Source of the DNA: Marinobacter sp. F4206
GTDB taxonomy: Bacteria > Pseudomonadota > Gammaproteobacteria > Pseudomonadales > Oleiphilaceae
DNA length: 64,000 bases
Assembly (NCBI RefSeq): GCF_019392195.1
Contig: NZ_JAHXKI010000004.1
Span: 177,447-241,446 of the forward strand
Reading direction: 5' to 3'
Positions 26,990 to 37,739 of this stretch are shown here, one piece after another (position 1 is the first letter of the stretch; each line of letters starts with the position of its first letter). Made by a program: the position numbers and the translations under genes. Under the pieces are notes generated by a model. The model saw nothing but the letters and a program-made list of their open reading frames with translations. It was not told the DNA's origin and did no database searches.

Positions 26990-28210
26990 ATGTCAACTGA
27001 GATTAAAGCCCCCGTTTTCCCGGAGTCGGTCGCAGAGGGTACCGTTGCGACCTGGCACAAGCAGCCGGGTGAAGCCTGTTCACGAGATGAACTGATTGTC
27101 GATATTGAAACCGATAAGGTTGTACTGGAAGTTGTCGCCCCGGCAGACGGCGTGATCGAAGAGGTCGTCAAAGGCGAGGGCGATACTGTAGAAAGCGGCG
27201 AAGTCATCGGCAAATTCAAGGAAGGGGCTGCGGGCGAGTCCAAGCCTGCTGAGAGCAAGAAGGAATCCGCACCAGAAGCCGAAGCTCCGAAAGCAGAGTC
27301 CGCCGCGTCCGGCGACGCCATCCTGAGCCCGGCCGCGCGCAAACTGGCCGAGGAAAACAGCATCGATCCCAATGCCATCAAGGGCACAGGGAAAGACGGT
27401 CGGGTCACCAAGGAAGACGTGCAGAACCACGTCGACAGTAAGCCATCCGGCGGCACTGCTGCACCGCAGCCGGCCGCGCAGATGCCGGAAGTCAACGTTG
27501 CCTCCGGTGAGCGTCCCGAGAAGCGAGTTCCGATGACGCGCCTGCGTGCCAGCATTGCCAAGCGTCTGGTGAACGCCCAGCAGAGCGCGGCCATGCTGAC
27601 CACCTTCAACGAGGTGAACATGGCGCCGATCATGGAGCTGCGCAAGCAGTACAAGGAAAGCTTCGAAAAGCGCCACGGTATTAAACTTGGCTTCATGTCC
27701 TTCTTCACCAAGGCGGCCACCGAGGCTCTGAAGCGTTTCCCGGCCGTTAACGCGTCTATCGACGGCAACGATATGGTCTACCACGGTTACCAGGACATCG
27801 GTGTCGCCGTGTCGACGGATCGCGGGCTGGTCGTTCCGGTTCTTCGCGACTCGGATGCCATGGGGCTTGCCGATATCGAGAAGAAAATTGTTGAGTACGG
27901 CACCAAGGCCAAAGAAGGCAAACTGGGCATCGAGGAGATGACCGGCGGTACCTTCACGATTACCAATGGCGGTATTTTTGGCTCCCTGATTTCCACGCCG
28001 ATCCTGAATCCGCCGCAGACCGCGATCCTGGGCATGCACAAGATCCAGGAGCGCCCGATGGCGGTCAATGGCAAGGTGGAAATCCTGCCGATGATGTATC
28101 TGGCGCTGTCCTATGACCACCGGATGATCGATGGTAAGGAAGCGGTGCAGTTCCTTGTAGCGATCAAGGAAATGCTTGAGGACCCGGCGCGTATTCTGCT
28201 GGACGTCTGA
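26990..28210 (+). CDS. sucB: Dihydrolipoyllysine succinyltransferase (E2 of 2-oxoglutarate dehydrogenase)
   Basis: A 406-residue E2. The lipoyl domain (about 3-76) has the lipoylated Lys43 in ETDKVVLE; a peripheral-subunit binding domain follows at about 107-143 ([13 protein letters not shown]...), flanked by Ala/Pro/Glu-rich linkers. The catalytic domain (about 175-404) ends with the active-site His377 and Asp381 in [10 protein letters not shown]. It forms the 24-mer core of the complex with SucA and lipoamide dehydrogenase. lpd starts 35 nt downstream. Confidence 0.97.
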   Translation: MSTEIKAPVFPESVAEGTVATWHKQPGEACSRDELIVDIETDKVVLEVVAPADGVIEEVVKGEGDTVESGEVIGKFKEGAAGESKPAESKKESAPEAEAPKAESAASGDAILSPAARKLAEENSIDPNAIKGTGKDGRVTKEDVQNHVDSKPSGGTAAPQPAAQMPEVNVASGERPEKRVPMTRLRASIAKRLVNAQQSAAMLTTFNEVNMAPIMELRKQYKESFEKRHGIKLGFMSFFTKAATEALKRFPAVNASIDGNDMVYHGYQDIGVAVSTDRGLVVPVLRDSDAMGLADIEKKIVEYGTKAKEGKLGIEEMTGGTFTITNGGIFGSLISTPILNPPQTAILGMHKIQERPMAVNGKVEILPMMYLALSYDHRMIDGKEAVQFLVAIKEMLEDPARILLDV

Positions 28211-28215
28211 GCTGA

Positions 28216-29688
<1,473 letters not shown>

Positions 29689-29704
29689 CGCAAGCCAGGA
29701 AGCA

Positions 29705-29726
29705 GGGGCGCCAATGACGGCGCCCC
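29705..29726. other. GC-rich hairpin in the lpd-sucC gap
   Basis: An 8-bp all-GC stem GGGGCGCC/GGCGCCCC with loop AATGAC starts 17 nt after the lpd stop, with no T-tract. It resembles the element after sdhB and may set differential mRNA stability within the operon or act as a weak attenuator. Confidence 0.45.
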
Positions 29727-29883
29727 ACTGCCATAAAACGGCTGGCTTCCGGTTGCGCTCAAGGCGGGTTGAGGTGATCCCCGGCCCGCCAAACGGAATT
29801 CGCAAGAGCAGTTCCCGGCAGGGGACTTGCGCGGGTTCATTTCCGTACGTGGTTATCCTCCATCAATAAGCGGGACACTAACT

Positions 29884-31050
29884 ATGAATTTGCATGAATA
29901 TCAGGGCAAACAGCTTTTCGCTGAGTATGGCCTGCCAGTATCTGAGGGCGTTGCCTGCGATACTCCTCAAGAGGCGGTAGCGGCCGCTACCGAAATCGGC
30001 GGTGACGCTTGGGTCGTCAAGGCACAGGTGCACGCTGGTGGCCGAGGCAAGGCCGGCGGTGTGAAGCTGGTCAAAAGCAAAGATGAAATTCGTGAGTTTG
30101 CCGAGAAATGGCTGGGCAAGAACCTGGTGACCTACCAGACTGACGAGCACGGCCAGCCGGTCAGCAAGATTCTGGTTGAATCCCTTACTGACATTGACCA
30201 GGAGCTGTACCTGGGCGCCGTTGTTGATCGCGGCACTCGTCGCATCGTGTTCATGGCCTCCACCGAAGGTGGTGTTGAGATCGAGCAGGTAGCTGAAGAG
30301 ACTCCGGAAAAGATTCTCAAAGCCGAAATCGATCCGCTGGTTGGTGCACAGCCATACCAGGGCCGCGAGTTGGCGTTCAAACTGGGTCTTGAAGGCAAGC
30401 AGATCGGTCAGTTCACCAAGATCTTCCTGGGTCTCGCCAAGCTGTTTGAAGAGCGTGATCTGGCGCTGCTGGAAATCAACCCGCTGGTTATCACTCCGGC
30501 CGGTGACCTGCACTGCCTGGACGCCAAGATCGGCGTGGACGGCAACGCACTGTACCGTCAGAAGAAAATCCATGAAATGCACGACCCGTCCCAGGAAGAT
30601 TCTCGCGAGGCCGAAGCGGCCAAATGGGAACTCAACTACGTGGCGCTGGAAGGCAACATCGGTTGTATGGTTAACGGTGCCGGCCTTGCCATGGGGACCA
30701 TGGACATCATCAAGCTCTCCGGTGGCCAGCCGGCCAACTTCCTGGACGTTGGTGGCGGTGCGACCAAAGAGCGTGTATCCGAGGCGTTCAAGATCATCCT
30801 GTCTGACGACAATGTGCAGGCCGTTCTGGTTAACATCTTCGGCGGTATCGTTCGCTGCGACATGATTGCAGAAGGCATCATCGGTGCGGTCAAGGAAGTC
30901 GGTGTTAAAGTGCCGGTCGTTGTGCGCCTTGAGGGCAATAACGCCGAGAAAGGCACCCAGGTACTCCAGGACAGTGGCCTGAACATCATCGCGGCTACCA
31001 GTCTGGCGAATGCCGCAGAGCAAGTCGTTAAAGCCGCAGGGGGTAAATAA
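29884..31050 (+). CDS. sucC: Succinyl-CoA synthetase beta subunit
   Basis: A 388-residue ATP-grasp subunit opening [12 protein letters not shown], identical in length to E. coli SucC. It holds the nucleotide-binding region ([15 protein letters not shown]) and the CoA-ligase C-terminal domain ([13 protein letters not shown]). With SucD it makes ATP/GTP from succinyl-CoA. ATG 29884 is the conserved start; a longer in-frame frame upstream is not conserved. Its stop overlaps the sucD start (TAATG), so the two subunits are coupled. Confidence 0.97.
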   Translation: MNLHEYQGKQLFAEYGLPVSEGVACDTPQEAVAAATEIGGDAWVVKAQVHAGGRGKAGGVKLVKSKDEIREFAEKWLGKNLVTYQTDEHGQPVSKILVESLTDIDQELYLGAVVDRGTRRIVFMASTEGGVEIEQVAEETPEKILKAEIDPLVGAQPYQGRELAFKLGLEGKQIGQFTKIFLGLAKLFEERDLALLEINPLVITPAGDLHCLDAKIGVDGNALYRQKKIHEMHDPSQEDSREAEAAKWELNYVALEGNIGCMVNGAGLAMGTMDIIKLSGGQPANFLDVGGGATKERVSEAFKIILSDDNVQAVLVNIFGGIVRCDMIAEGIIGAVKEVGVKVPVVVRLEGNNAEKGTQVLQDSGLNIIAATSLANAAEQVVKAAGGK

Positions 31051-31922
31051 TGAGCATCCTGATTAACAAAGACACCAAGGTTATCTGCCAGGGCTTTACC
31101 GGCGCACAGGGTACCTTTCACTCCGAGCAGGCGATTGAGTACGGCACCAAGATGGTTGGCGGCGTAAGCCCGGGCAAGGGTGGTACTGAGCACCTGGGCC
31201 TGCCCGTGTTCAACACTGTCCGTGAAGCAGTGGAGAAAACCGGCGCAGAAGCCACCGTTATCTATGTACCGGCTCCTTTCTGTAAGGATGCGATCATCGA
31301 AGCGGCGGACGCTGGAATTCAGCTTATTGTCTGCATCACCGAAGGCATCCCGACCATCGACATGCTGTACGCCAAAGAATACGTTGACCGTAAAGGCGTT
31401 CGGATGATCGGCCCGAACTGTCCGGGTGTGATCACCCCGGGTGAGTGCAAGATCGGCATCATGCCGGGCCACATTCACAAACCCGGTAAAGTGGGTATTG
31501 TGTCCCGTTCCGGCACCCTGACATACGAAGCGGTCAAGCAGACGACCGATTTCGGTTATGGCCAGTCCACCTGCATCGGTATCGGTGGTGACCCGATCCC
31601 GGGTTCCAACTTCATTGATATCCTGAAGCTGCTGCAGGAAGATCCGCAGACCGAAGCCATCGTCATGATCGGTGAGATTGGCGGTACCGCGGAAGAAGAG
31701 GCAGCTGCCTTCATCAAGGAGAACGTAACCAAGCCGGTGGTGTCCTACATCGCTGGTGTAACTGCGCCTCCTGGCAAGCGTATGGGCCACGCCGGCGCCA
31801 TCATCTCTGGTGGTAAGGGCACAGCCGACGAAAAGTTTGCCGCTCTGAACGATGCCGGTGTTAAAACCGTGCGCAGCCTGGCCGAAATTGGCAAGGCGCT
31901 GAAGGAAGCAACTGGCTGGTAA
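31050..31922 (+). CDS. sucD: Succinyl-CoA synthetase alpha subunit
   Basis: A 290-residue subunit with the CoA-binding Rossmann domain at the N-terminus ([14 protein letters not shown]) and the phosphorylated active-site His247 in [11 protein letters not shown]. It is the last gene of the TCA operon and is followed by a strong terminator. Confidence 0.97.
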   Translation: MSILINKDTKVICQGFTGAQGTFHSEQAIEYGTKMVGGVSPGKGGTEHLGLPVFNTVREAVEKTGAEATVIYVPAPFCKDAIIEAADAGIQLIVCITEGIPTIDMLYAKEYVDRKGVRMIGPNCPGVITPGECKIGIMPGHIHKPGKVGIVSRSGTLTYEAVKQTTDFGYGQSTCIGIGGDPIPGSNFIDILKLLQEDPQTEAIVMIGEIGGTAEEEAAAFIKENVTKPVVSYIAGVTAPPGKRMGHAGAIISGGKGTADEKFAALNDAGVKTVRSLAEIGKALKEATGW

Positions 31923-31939
31923 GTCAGGCTTCTTTCAGG

Positions 31940-31977
31940 AAACCCCCGTTTCTGCCCTGCAGAGCGGGGGTTTTTTA
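31940..31977 (+). terminator. Terminator of the suc operon
   Basis: Stem AAACCCCCG/CGGGGGTTT with T6 tail and TATTT extension; 18 nt past the sucD stop. Confidence 0.9.
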
Positions 31978-32040
31978 TTTATAATGCCGGGTCGCCTGAA
32001 CTATGATGGCGGTTCCCATTCAAAATAAGGAGTTCGTGCT

Positions 32041-33255
32041 TTGAGTTCTGTAGATTCCCAGCAAAGGGTTCTGTCCGGCATGCGTCCGACCGGCAAGCTT
32101 CACCTTGGTCACTACCATGGTGTGCTGAAAAACTGGGTGAAACTCCAGCACGAGTTCGAGTGCTTTTTCTTTGTTGCCGACTGGCACGCGCTCACAACCG
32201 AGTACGACAACCCCTCCGGGATTGAGCAAAGTGTCTGGGATATGGTGATTGACTGGCTTGCAGCGGGGGTTAACCCGGGTTCCTCGACCATGTTTATCCA
32301 GTCCCAGGTGCCTGAGCATGCGGAACTGCATTTGTTGCTGTCCATGATCACACCGCTTGGTTGGCTGGAACGGGTGCCTACCTTCAAGGATCAGCAGGAA
32401 AAGCTCCGCGAGAAAGACCTCGCAACCTACGGTTTCCTGGGTTACCCGTTGCTGCAGAGCGCCGACATCCTCGTGTACCGGGCCGGTAAGGTGCCGGTTG
32501 GTGCCGATCAGGTGTCCCACGTTGAGATTACCCGCGAAATTGCCCGTCGCTTCAACCACATCTACGGTCGTGAGCCCGGCTTTGAAGAGCAGGCGGAAGG
32601 CGCCATCGTGAAGATGGGCAAGAAAAATGCGAAGCTCTATCGCACGCTCAAGAAGCGTTATCAGGAAGAGGGCGACCTCGAAGCGCTGGAGACGGCCCGT
32701 GCGCTACTGAAGGAGCAGCAGAACATTTCTCTGGGCGACCGCGAGCGCCTGTATGGCTACATCGAGGGTGGTGGCAAGGTTATTCTGCCGGAGCCGCAGC
32801 CCCTGCTCACGCCCGAGTCCAAGATGCCGGGGCTGGATGGTCAGAAAATGTCCAAGTCCTACAACAACTACATCGGTCTGCGTGAAGAGCCGGACAGTGT
32901 GGCCCAGAAAATCCGGACCATGCAGACGGATCCTCAGCGGGTTCGACGCACCGATCCTGGTGACCCTGACAAATGTCCGGTCTGGGATATGCATCAGATC
33001 TATTCCGACACCGATACCCAGGATTGGGTGCAGAACGGATGTCGAAGTGCCGGAATTGGCTGTCTTGACTGTAAGAAACCGCTCATTGACGCCATTGTTG
33101 AAGAGCAGCGACCCCTGCACGAGCGTGCGCGGGAGTATGAGGGCAACCCCGATCTGGTCCACTCTATCCTGCAGGAAGGGCGAGAGCATGCGCGTGATGC
33201 GGCCCGGGATACGCTCGAGGAAGTGCGTGCAGCGATGGGCTTGCATTACCGCTAG
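32041..33255 (+). CDS. trpS: Tryptophanyl-tRNA synthetase
   Basis: A 404-residue class I synthetase: HIGH-type motif LHLGHYHG near residue 20-27 and KMSKS motif GQKMSKS near 276. It is longer than the 334-residue E. coli enzyme because of an insert before KMSKS, as in pseudomonads and relatives. The start is a TTG at 32041, supported by AAGGAG with an exact 8-base spacer and by the conserved RVLSGMRPTG block 9 residues in; no ATG upstream fits. Confidence 0.95.
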   Translation: MSSVDSQQRVLSGMRPTGKLHLGHYHGVLKNWVKLQHEFECFFFVADWHALTTEYDNPSGIEQSVWDMVIDWLAAGVNPGSSTMFIQSQVPEHAELHLLLSMITPLGWLERVPTFKDQQEKLREKDLATYGFLGYPLLQSADILVYRAGKVPVGADQVSHVEITREIARRFNHIYGREPGFEEQAEGAIVKMGKKNAKLYRTLKKRYQEEGDLEALETARALLKEQQNISLGDRERLYGYIEGGGKVILPEPQPLLTPESKMPGLDGQKMSKSYNNYIGLREEPDSVAQKIRTMQTDPQRVRRTDPGDPDKCPVWDMHQIYSDTDTQDWVQNGCRSAGIGCLDCKKPLIDAIVEEQRPLHERAREYEGNPDLVHSILQEGREHARDAARDTLEEVRAAMGLHYR

Positions 33256-33310
33256 CCTGACCCTGCGGGCGCAGACGTGAGGCCATCGAAGGGTTTCCGA
33301 GGAGAGGCAT

Positions 33311-34144
33311 ATGACGGACGAGTCAACTGGCACGGTAGTGTCGGGTACTGAAGACGGCGCTGCAGACTCGTCGGCACTCGCTCGCGTCTCGGGGAAACCC
33401 GTTGTTGATCTCCCCAAGGATCTTTATATCCCACCCGATGCGCTGGCGGTGTTTCTTGAGGCCTTCGAAGGGCCTCTTGATCTGCTGCTTTACCTCATCC
33501 GCCGCCAGAATATGAACATTCTGGATATTGATGTCAGTGAAATCACCCGTCAGTACATGGATTACATCGGCGCCGTTGAGGCCATGCGTTTTGAACTTGC
33601 CGCCGAGTATCTGGTGATGGCGGCGACTCTGGCGGAGATCAAGTCCCGTATGCTGCTGCCGCGTCAGGAGAGCGACGACGAGGAAGAGATTGATCCACGG
33701 GCCGAACTGATTCGGCGTCTCCAGCAATACGAGCGGTTCAAGAAGGCTGCCGAGGATATTGATGAAATTCCTCGCCTGGAGCGGGATAACTTTCTGGCAT
33801 CCGCGGCATTGCCAAAGCTGCCCTCCAGTCAGCCGCACCCGGATGTCGATCTGCGGGAAATGCTGCTGGCGCTGCAGGGGGTTCTTCAGCGCGCCGACCT
33901 GTTCACCAGTCATCACGTAGAGCGGGAAAAGCTGTCAACCCGTGAGCGGATGTCGAGCATTTTGTCTGTGCTTCAGGACGATCATTTTGTCTCCTTTGAA
34001 AGCCTGTTTACGGCCGAGGAGGGCAAGCTGGGGGTGGTTGTGACCTTCCTGGCAACCCTTGAGCTGGTCAAGGAGCAGTTGATCGAGGTGGTGCAGGCAG
34101 AAGTTCTGGGGCCGATTCATGTTCGGGCCAGGGCCGTCAGTTGA
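33311..34144 (+). CDS. scpA: Segregation and condensation protein A
   Basis: A 277-residue kleisin. After a variable polar N-terminus (about 1-35) comes the conserved FEGPLDLLLYLIRRQ block that binds the SMC neck, then AAEYLVMAATLAEIKSRMLLP; the C-terminal winged helix binds the SMC head. It bridges Smc and ScpB in the condensin-like complex that compacts and segregates the chromosome. GAGGAGAGG precedes the ATG. scpB follows after 51 nt; smc itself lies 3.6 kb downstream. Confidence 0.93.
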   Translation: MTDESTGTVVSGTEDGAADSSALARVSGKPVVDLPKDLYIPPDALAVFLEAFEGPLDLLLYLIRRQNMNILDIDVSEITRQYMDYIGAVEAMRFELAAEYLVMAATLAEIKSRMLLPRQESDDEEEIDPRAELIRRLQQYERFKKAAEDIDEIPRLERDNFLASAALPKLPSSQPHPDVDLREMLLALQGVLQRADLFTSHHVEREKLSTRERMSSILSVLQDDHFVSFESLFTAEEGKLGVVVTFLATLELVKEQLIEVVQAEVLGPIHVRARAVS

Positions 34145-34195
34145 GCAGGGCGTCCGGCCGGTAACGAAAAGCTGTGGGGGAAGCGGGTAACCGTT

Positions 34196-34825
34196 ATGAA
34201 TGAAGAGCATCTGTTACGTATTCAGGCTATTACCGAGGCCGCACTGCTGACGGCTGGCAAGCCGCTTTCACTTGAGCAGTTGCGTGAGCTGTTTACTGAG
34301 GATGAGCGCCCGGCCCGGCAGGTCATGGAGCACGTGATGATGCTGCTGGAGTCTGCCTGTGAGGGCCGGGGATTCGAGTTGAAAAAGGTTGCCAGCGGCT
34401 ACCGCCTTCAGATCCGGGAGGAATACGCGCCCTGGGTCGGGCGCCTGTTCGAGGAAAAACCTCAGCGTTATTCCCGCGCCCTGCTTGAAACTCTCGCGTT
34501 GATTGCCTATCGGCAGCCAATCACGCGGGGTGAGATTGAGGATATCCGTGGCGTTACGGTAAGCAGCAATATCATTCGGACGCTGCTTGAGCGAGAGTGG
34601 GTCCGTGTCGTGGGCCATCGGGATGTGCCCGGTCGTCCGGCCATGTACGCGACAACCAAACAGTTCCTGGATTATTTCAATCTCACCGGTTTGGACCAGT
34701 TGCCCCCGCTCTCAGAAGTGCGGGACCTGGAGGAAATCGGCCGTGAGATTGAAAAAAACATGCAGGCGGAAATTGAATTCGAGTCGCCAGCAGCCGGCGA
34801 GTCGGATGAGCAGACACTTCACTGA
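34196..34825 (+). CDS. scpB: Segregation and condensation protein B
   Basis: A 209-residue protein of two winged-helix domains; the family blocks SLEQLRELF, YRLQIREEYAPWV and LLETLALIAYRQPITRGEIEDIRGV are present. It dimerises on ScpA in the SMC complex. The C-terminus is acidic. It precedes rluB by 38 nt, the common scpA-scpB-rluB order. Confidence 0.94.
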   Translation: MNEEHLLRIQAITEAALLTAGKPLSLEQLRELFTEDERPARQVMEHVMMLLESACEGRGFELKKVASGYRLQIREEYAPWVGRLFEEKPQRYSRALLETLALIAYRQPITRGEIEDIRGVTVSSNIIRTLLEREWVRVVGHRDVPGRPAMYATTKQFLDYFNLTGLDQLPPLSEVRDLEEIGREIEKNMQAEIEFESPAAGESDEQTLH

Positions 34826-34863
34826 AACCATCAAGGTTTCAGGCAGTTACTAAGGATTGATAG

Positions 34864-35835
34864 ATGGGTTCAGAACGCCCGAAAAAGGCGGCCAAACCGG
34901 CCGGTGACAAAGCCAGCGAAGGTGGGCCGGAGCGCATACAAAAGCTCCTTGCTCGCGTGGGAGCGGGTTCACGACGTGAAATAGAAGGCTGGATGGAAGC
35001 GGGGCGACTAACCGTTAATGGGCATGCAGCCTCCCTCGGGCAAAAGGCAACAGCCGAAGACCGGTTTGAGCTGGATGGAAAGCGGCTAGATGTGTCCGGA
35101 GCCGCCGATCTCGTTCGCCGGGTCCTGATTTATAACAAGCCGGAGGGTGAAGTCACCACGCGGAAGGATCCAGAGGGTCGGCCAACGGTTTTTGATCGCC
35201 TGCCTCGTCTGAAGGACCACCGCTGGATTTCCATCGGACGGTTGGACATCAACACGACCGGGCTTGTTCTGTTCACCACCGACGGTGAGCTGGCAAACCG
35301 GCTGATGCACCCGTCGCGCCAGATTGACAGGGAATACGCGGTGCGAATTTTTGGTGAAGTCGACGACGCCATGATAGAGCGGCTGATGGAGGGCGTCTTG
35401 CTGGAAGACGGCATGGCGAAATTCACTGACATCAGTCCGGCGGGTGGTAGCGGTATTAACCGCTGGTTTCACGTGACCCTGCTGGAAGGCCGAAATCGGG
35501 AAGTCCGGCGCCTTTGGGAGTCTCAGGGTGTGCGGGTCAGTCGCCTGAAACGGGTGCGTTATGGTCCGATTTTTCTGCCGAGCAGACTGACACTGGGCAA
35601 ATGGGAAGAGCTCGACCAGAAAGCGGTCGATATCCTGAGCCGGACCGTGGATCTGGCGACCGTTGAAATTCCCCAGAAAACACCGAACGAAAAGGCTGCT
35701 CAGGATCGTCAGCGCAGAAAAAGCCCCGGCAGGAGCCAGAAGCGCAGTGGCAGCCGGTGGCAGGTCAGTGATTCCCGCCCGCCGAAGCCGGCCGGAAAGG
35801 ATAGCGCTGGCAAGCGGCGGAGTCCCCGAAAATAG
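34864..35835 (+). CDS. rluB: 23S rRNA pseudouridine(2605) synthase RluB
   Basis: A 323-residue RsuA/RluB family pseudouridine synthase. An S4 RNA-binding domain (about 24-75, RIQKLLARVGAGSRREIE) precedes the catalytic domain with the active-site Asp in GRLDINTTGL. The end of the protein (about 270-323) is a low-complexity basic tail rich in K, R, S and P, typical of RluB in this group and likely to bind rRNA. AAGGA lies 8 bases before the ATG. The stop is only 3 nt from the convergent diguanylate cyclase gene. Confidence 0.92.
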   Translation: MGSERPKKAAKPAGDKASEGGPERIQKLLARVGAGSRREIEGWMEAGRLTVNGHAASLGQKATAEDRFELDGKRLDVSGAADLVRRVLIYNKPEGEVTTRKDPEGRPTVFDRLPRLKDHRWISIGRLDINTTGLVLFTTDGELANRLMHPSRQIDREYAVRIFGEVDDAMIERLMEGVLLEDGMAKFTDISPAGGSGINRWFHVTLLEGRNREVRRLWESQGVRVSRLKRVRYGPIFLPSRLTLGKWEELDQKAVDILSRTVDLATVEIPQKTPNEKAAQDRQRRKSPGRSQKRSGSRWQVSDSRPPKPAGKDSAGKRRSPRK

Positions 35836-35838
35836 CCG

Positions 35839-36774
35839 CTAACGGATGGAGGCAAAGACCCGGGTACAATTTCGCCCCTGACGTTTGGCCTGATACAGCG
35901 CGTCGTCTGCCCGGGCCAGCCATTGCCCGGGCGCTTCTCCGTCAAGATGCATAGCAACACCGCAGCTGGTCGTTATCGACAGTTCTGTGCCACCGCAATC
36001 AATAACTATTTTCGTAATTGCCTCGCGAATTCGCTCTGCGACATCTCTCGCGTCTTGCTCTCCAGTGTGGGGAAGAAGAATGGCAAATTCCTCGCCGCCA
36101 AAACGGTAGACGCTGTCGGACGTTCTGAGTGAGCGTTCCAGACACTCCGCTGCCAGTTGCAACAGGTGATCGCCCACCACGTGGCCATGGTTATCGTTAA
36201 CGGATTTGAAATGATCCAGGTCGCACAGGATCAGCGAGTACTTTGCATGGTGACGGTCTGAAAGCTGGCTGGAGCGCAGCAGGGCTTCGTCCAGTGCCCG
36301 CTTGTTGGGGATTCCGGTCAGCGCATCTGTCAGTGAAGCTTTTTCGATCGTGATGTACTGGCAGGCATTGCGCAGCGGACAGATGGCCGCGCCAAGAATG
36401 GTTTCCACACCCTCGAGTTCCTCGTCGGAAAATCTCTGCCGGCGATACAGGGTAAGCATTCCATAGGACACGCCCTCCAGTTGCAACCGATATTCGCAGC
36501 GGTGCTGCCCGCCAAGGCCTGTCGCGAAGACGAAGTCCTCTCGGGCAACTCGGTGTCGGTAGTGGAGGGAATCGAAAGGAATGATATCTCCGAGCTCCTC
36601 CGCCAGAATGCCCAGCTGGGTTTCCAGTGAAAGCGTTGTCGACAGACGGCGCGTCAGTCTTGTGAGTACGTCCGACGGATTGTTCCAGTCCTGCAAGGCC
36701 TGCCTGAGCGCGGCGAGCTTGTGGGGCTGCGAGGCAGGTCGTTCAAGGGAGGGGATGTGTTTCACGAAGGTCAC
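35839..36774 (-). CDS. GAF-like/GGDEF diguanylate cyclase
   Basis: A 311-residue soluble protein without membrane segments. The first 150 residues look GAF-like (LSLETQLGILAEELGDIIPFDSLHYRH is broken by the usual helix-strand pattern) and the rest is a GGDEF domain with the catalytic signature FGGEEF intact and the DLDHFKSVND metal-binding segment, so c-di-GMP synthesis is expected. No RxxD inhibitory site is evident where it would be expected five residues before the signature. The start is GTG 36774, with GTG 36765 an equal alternative; neither has a strong ribosome site. It lies antisense between rluB and the GntR regulator. Confidence 0.87.
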   Translation of the reverse strand: MTFVKHIPSLERPASQPHKLAALRQALQDWNNPSDVLTRLTRRLSTTLSLETQLGILAEELGDIIPFDSLHYRHRVAREDFVFATGLGGQHRCEYRLQLEGVSYGMLTLYRRQRFSDEELEGVETILGAAICPLRNACQYITIEKASLTDALTGIPNKRALDEALLRSSQLSDRHHAKYSLILCDLDHFKSVNDNHGHVVGDHLLQLAAECLERSLRTSDSVYRFGGEEFAILLPHTGEQDARDVAERIREAITKIVIDCGGTELSITTSCGVAMHLDGEAPGQWLARADDALYQAKRQGRNCTRVFASIR

Positions 36775-36980
36775 TCTGTCGTCAGGGTTTACGGCGTTAC
36801 CAGAACATGACTAAGCACTAAGTATGCCTACAGTAAAAAAAGCCTTTAAAACAATAGGTAGTGACGAGAACGTAGAGGTTCGGTTAGGAGGGGCGCGGGT
36901 CAGGTGGGGGTTCCGTCAATTTATCGGCAGGCGATTGCCGCCCGGCCAGGAAGGCGATTCCGATTTATCGGGAAAGGGGA

Positions 36981-37008
36981 TTGGGCTGGCAGATGCCTGT
37001 GGTAAACT
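36981..37008 (+). promoter_or_regulatory. Possible promoter for the GntR regulator-smc unit
   Basis: TTGGGC, 16-base spacer, TAAACT; the predicted start near 37015 is 40 nt before the GntR ATG. The -35 is poor. Confidence 0.35.
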
Positions 37009-37054
37009 CTTGCGCTTGTACCTACGCCGTCTGAAGAAGTGAGCGACACGATCT

Positions 37055-37738
37055 ATGAGGTTTCAGGCCCCGGAAAGTCTGTCTGAACAAATCGCCCAGC
37101 ACCTTGGCCAGCGGATCATTACCAGAGATCTGACCCCCGGTGAACGAATCCAGGAACTCAAGGTGGCCGGCGAACTCAACGTCAGTCGGGGTTCTGTTCG
37201 TGAGGCCCTGTTGATCCTTGAGCGACGGCATTTGATTGAGATATTTCCGCGCCGGGGCGCGGTCGTATCGAAGCTGACGCCTGAGAGCGTCAACAGCCTC
37301 TACGATATATACATTGACCTGCTCTGCATGCTGGGGCGGAAGGTTCTCGAGCGTTGGTCCGGAAGGGAACTTGGCGGTGTCATGAGCCAGGTTCAGGAAC
37401 TCCAGGCTGTGATCGATGCCCTCAATTCAACCGGCACAGACGCCGCAGAAAAGGTCATTGACGCCGGCTTCGGGGTAATGCGCTATGCCTACGGGCTGGT
37501 GGACAATCCGTTCCTGGAAGAAACCCTGGAGAATTTCAGGCCGGCAATCAGTCGGACCTATTTCGTGGCGCTGGAAAACTTCCGGGACGAAATAGGCGAA
37601 ACCGCGACTTTCTTCAGACAACTTGCCGATGCCGCCGTCAGCGATAATCCGGCTCAGCTACAGTCTGTGATTCAGGCGTTCGGGGAGCACCAGCGCCAGC
37701 AGGTTCTGACGATTCTCACGGAGGAGGCAAGCGCCTGA
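37055..37738 (+). CDS. GntR family transcriptional regulator (FadR/FCD subgroup)
   Basis: A 227-residue regulator with an N-terminal GntR winged helix (LSEQIAQHLGQRIITRDLTPGERI..., recognition SRGSVREALLILERR) and a helical FCD-like effector domain (about 80-220). FCD proteins usually sense organic acids; key metal-binding His residues are not obvious here, so the ligand is unclear. It ends 1 nt before the smc ATG, an arrangement also found in pseudomonads, so it is co-expressed with smc. Confidence 0.9.
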   Translation: MRFQAPESLSEQIAQHLGQRIITRDLTPGERIQELKVAGELNVSRGSVREALLILERRHLIEIFPRRGAVVSKLTPESVNSLYDIYIDLLCMLGRKVLERWSGRELGGVMSQVQELQAVIDALNSTGTDAAEKVIDAGFGVMRYAYGLVDNPFLEETLENFRPAISRTYFVALENFRDEIGETATFFRQLADAAVSDNPAQLQSVIQAFGEHQRQQVLTILTEEASA

Positions 37739-37739
37739 T

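Noticed and set aside
31980..31985. TATAAT before trpS as a promoter
   Set aside because: It lies within the T-rich tail of the suc terminator and has no -35 hexamer at a usable distance.
36824..37042. 72-codon frame upstream of the GntR regulator
   Set aside because: No ribosome site, no family features, overlaps the putative promoter region.
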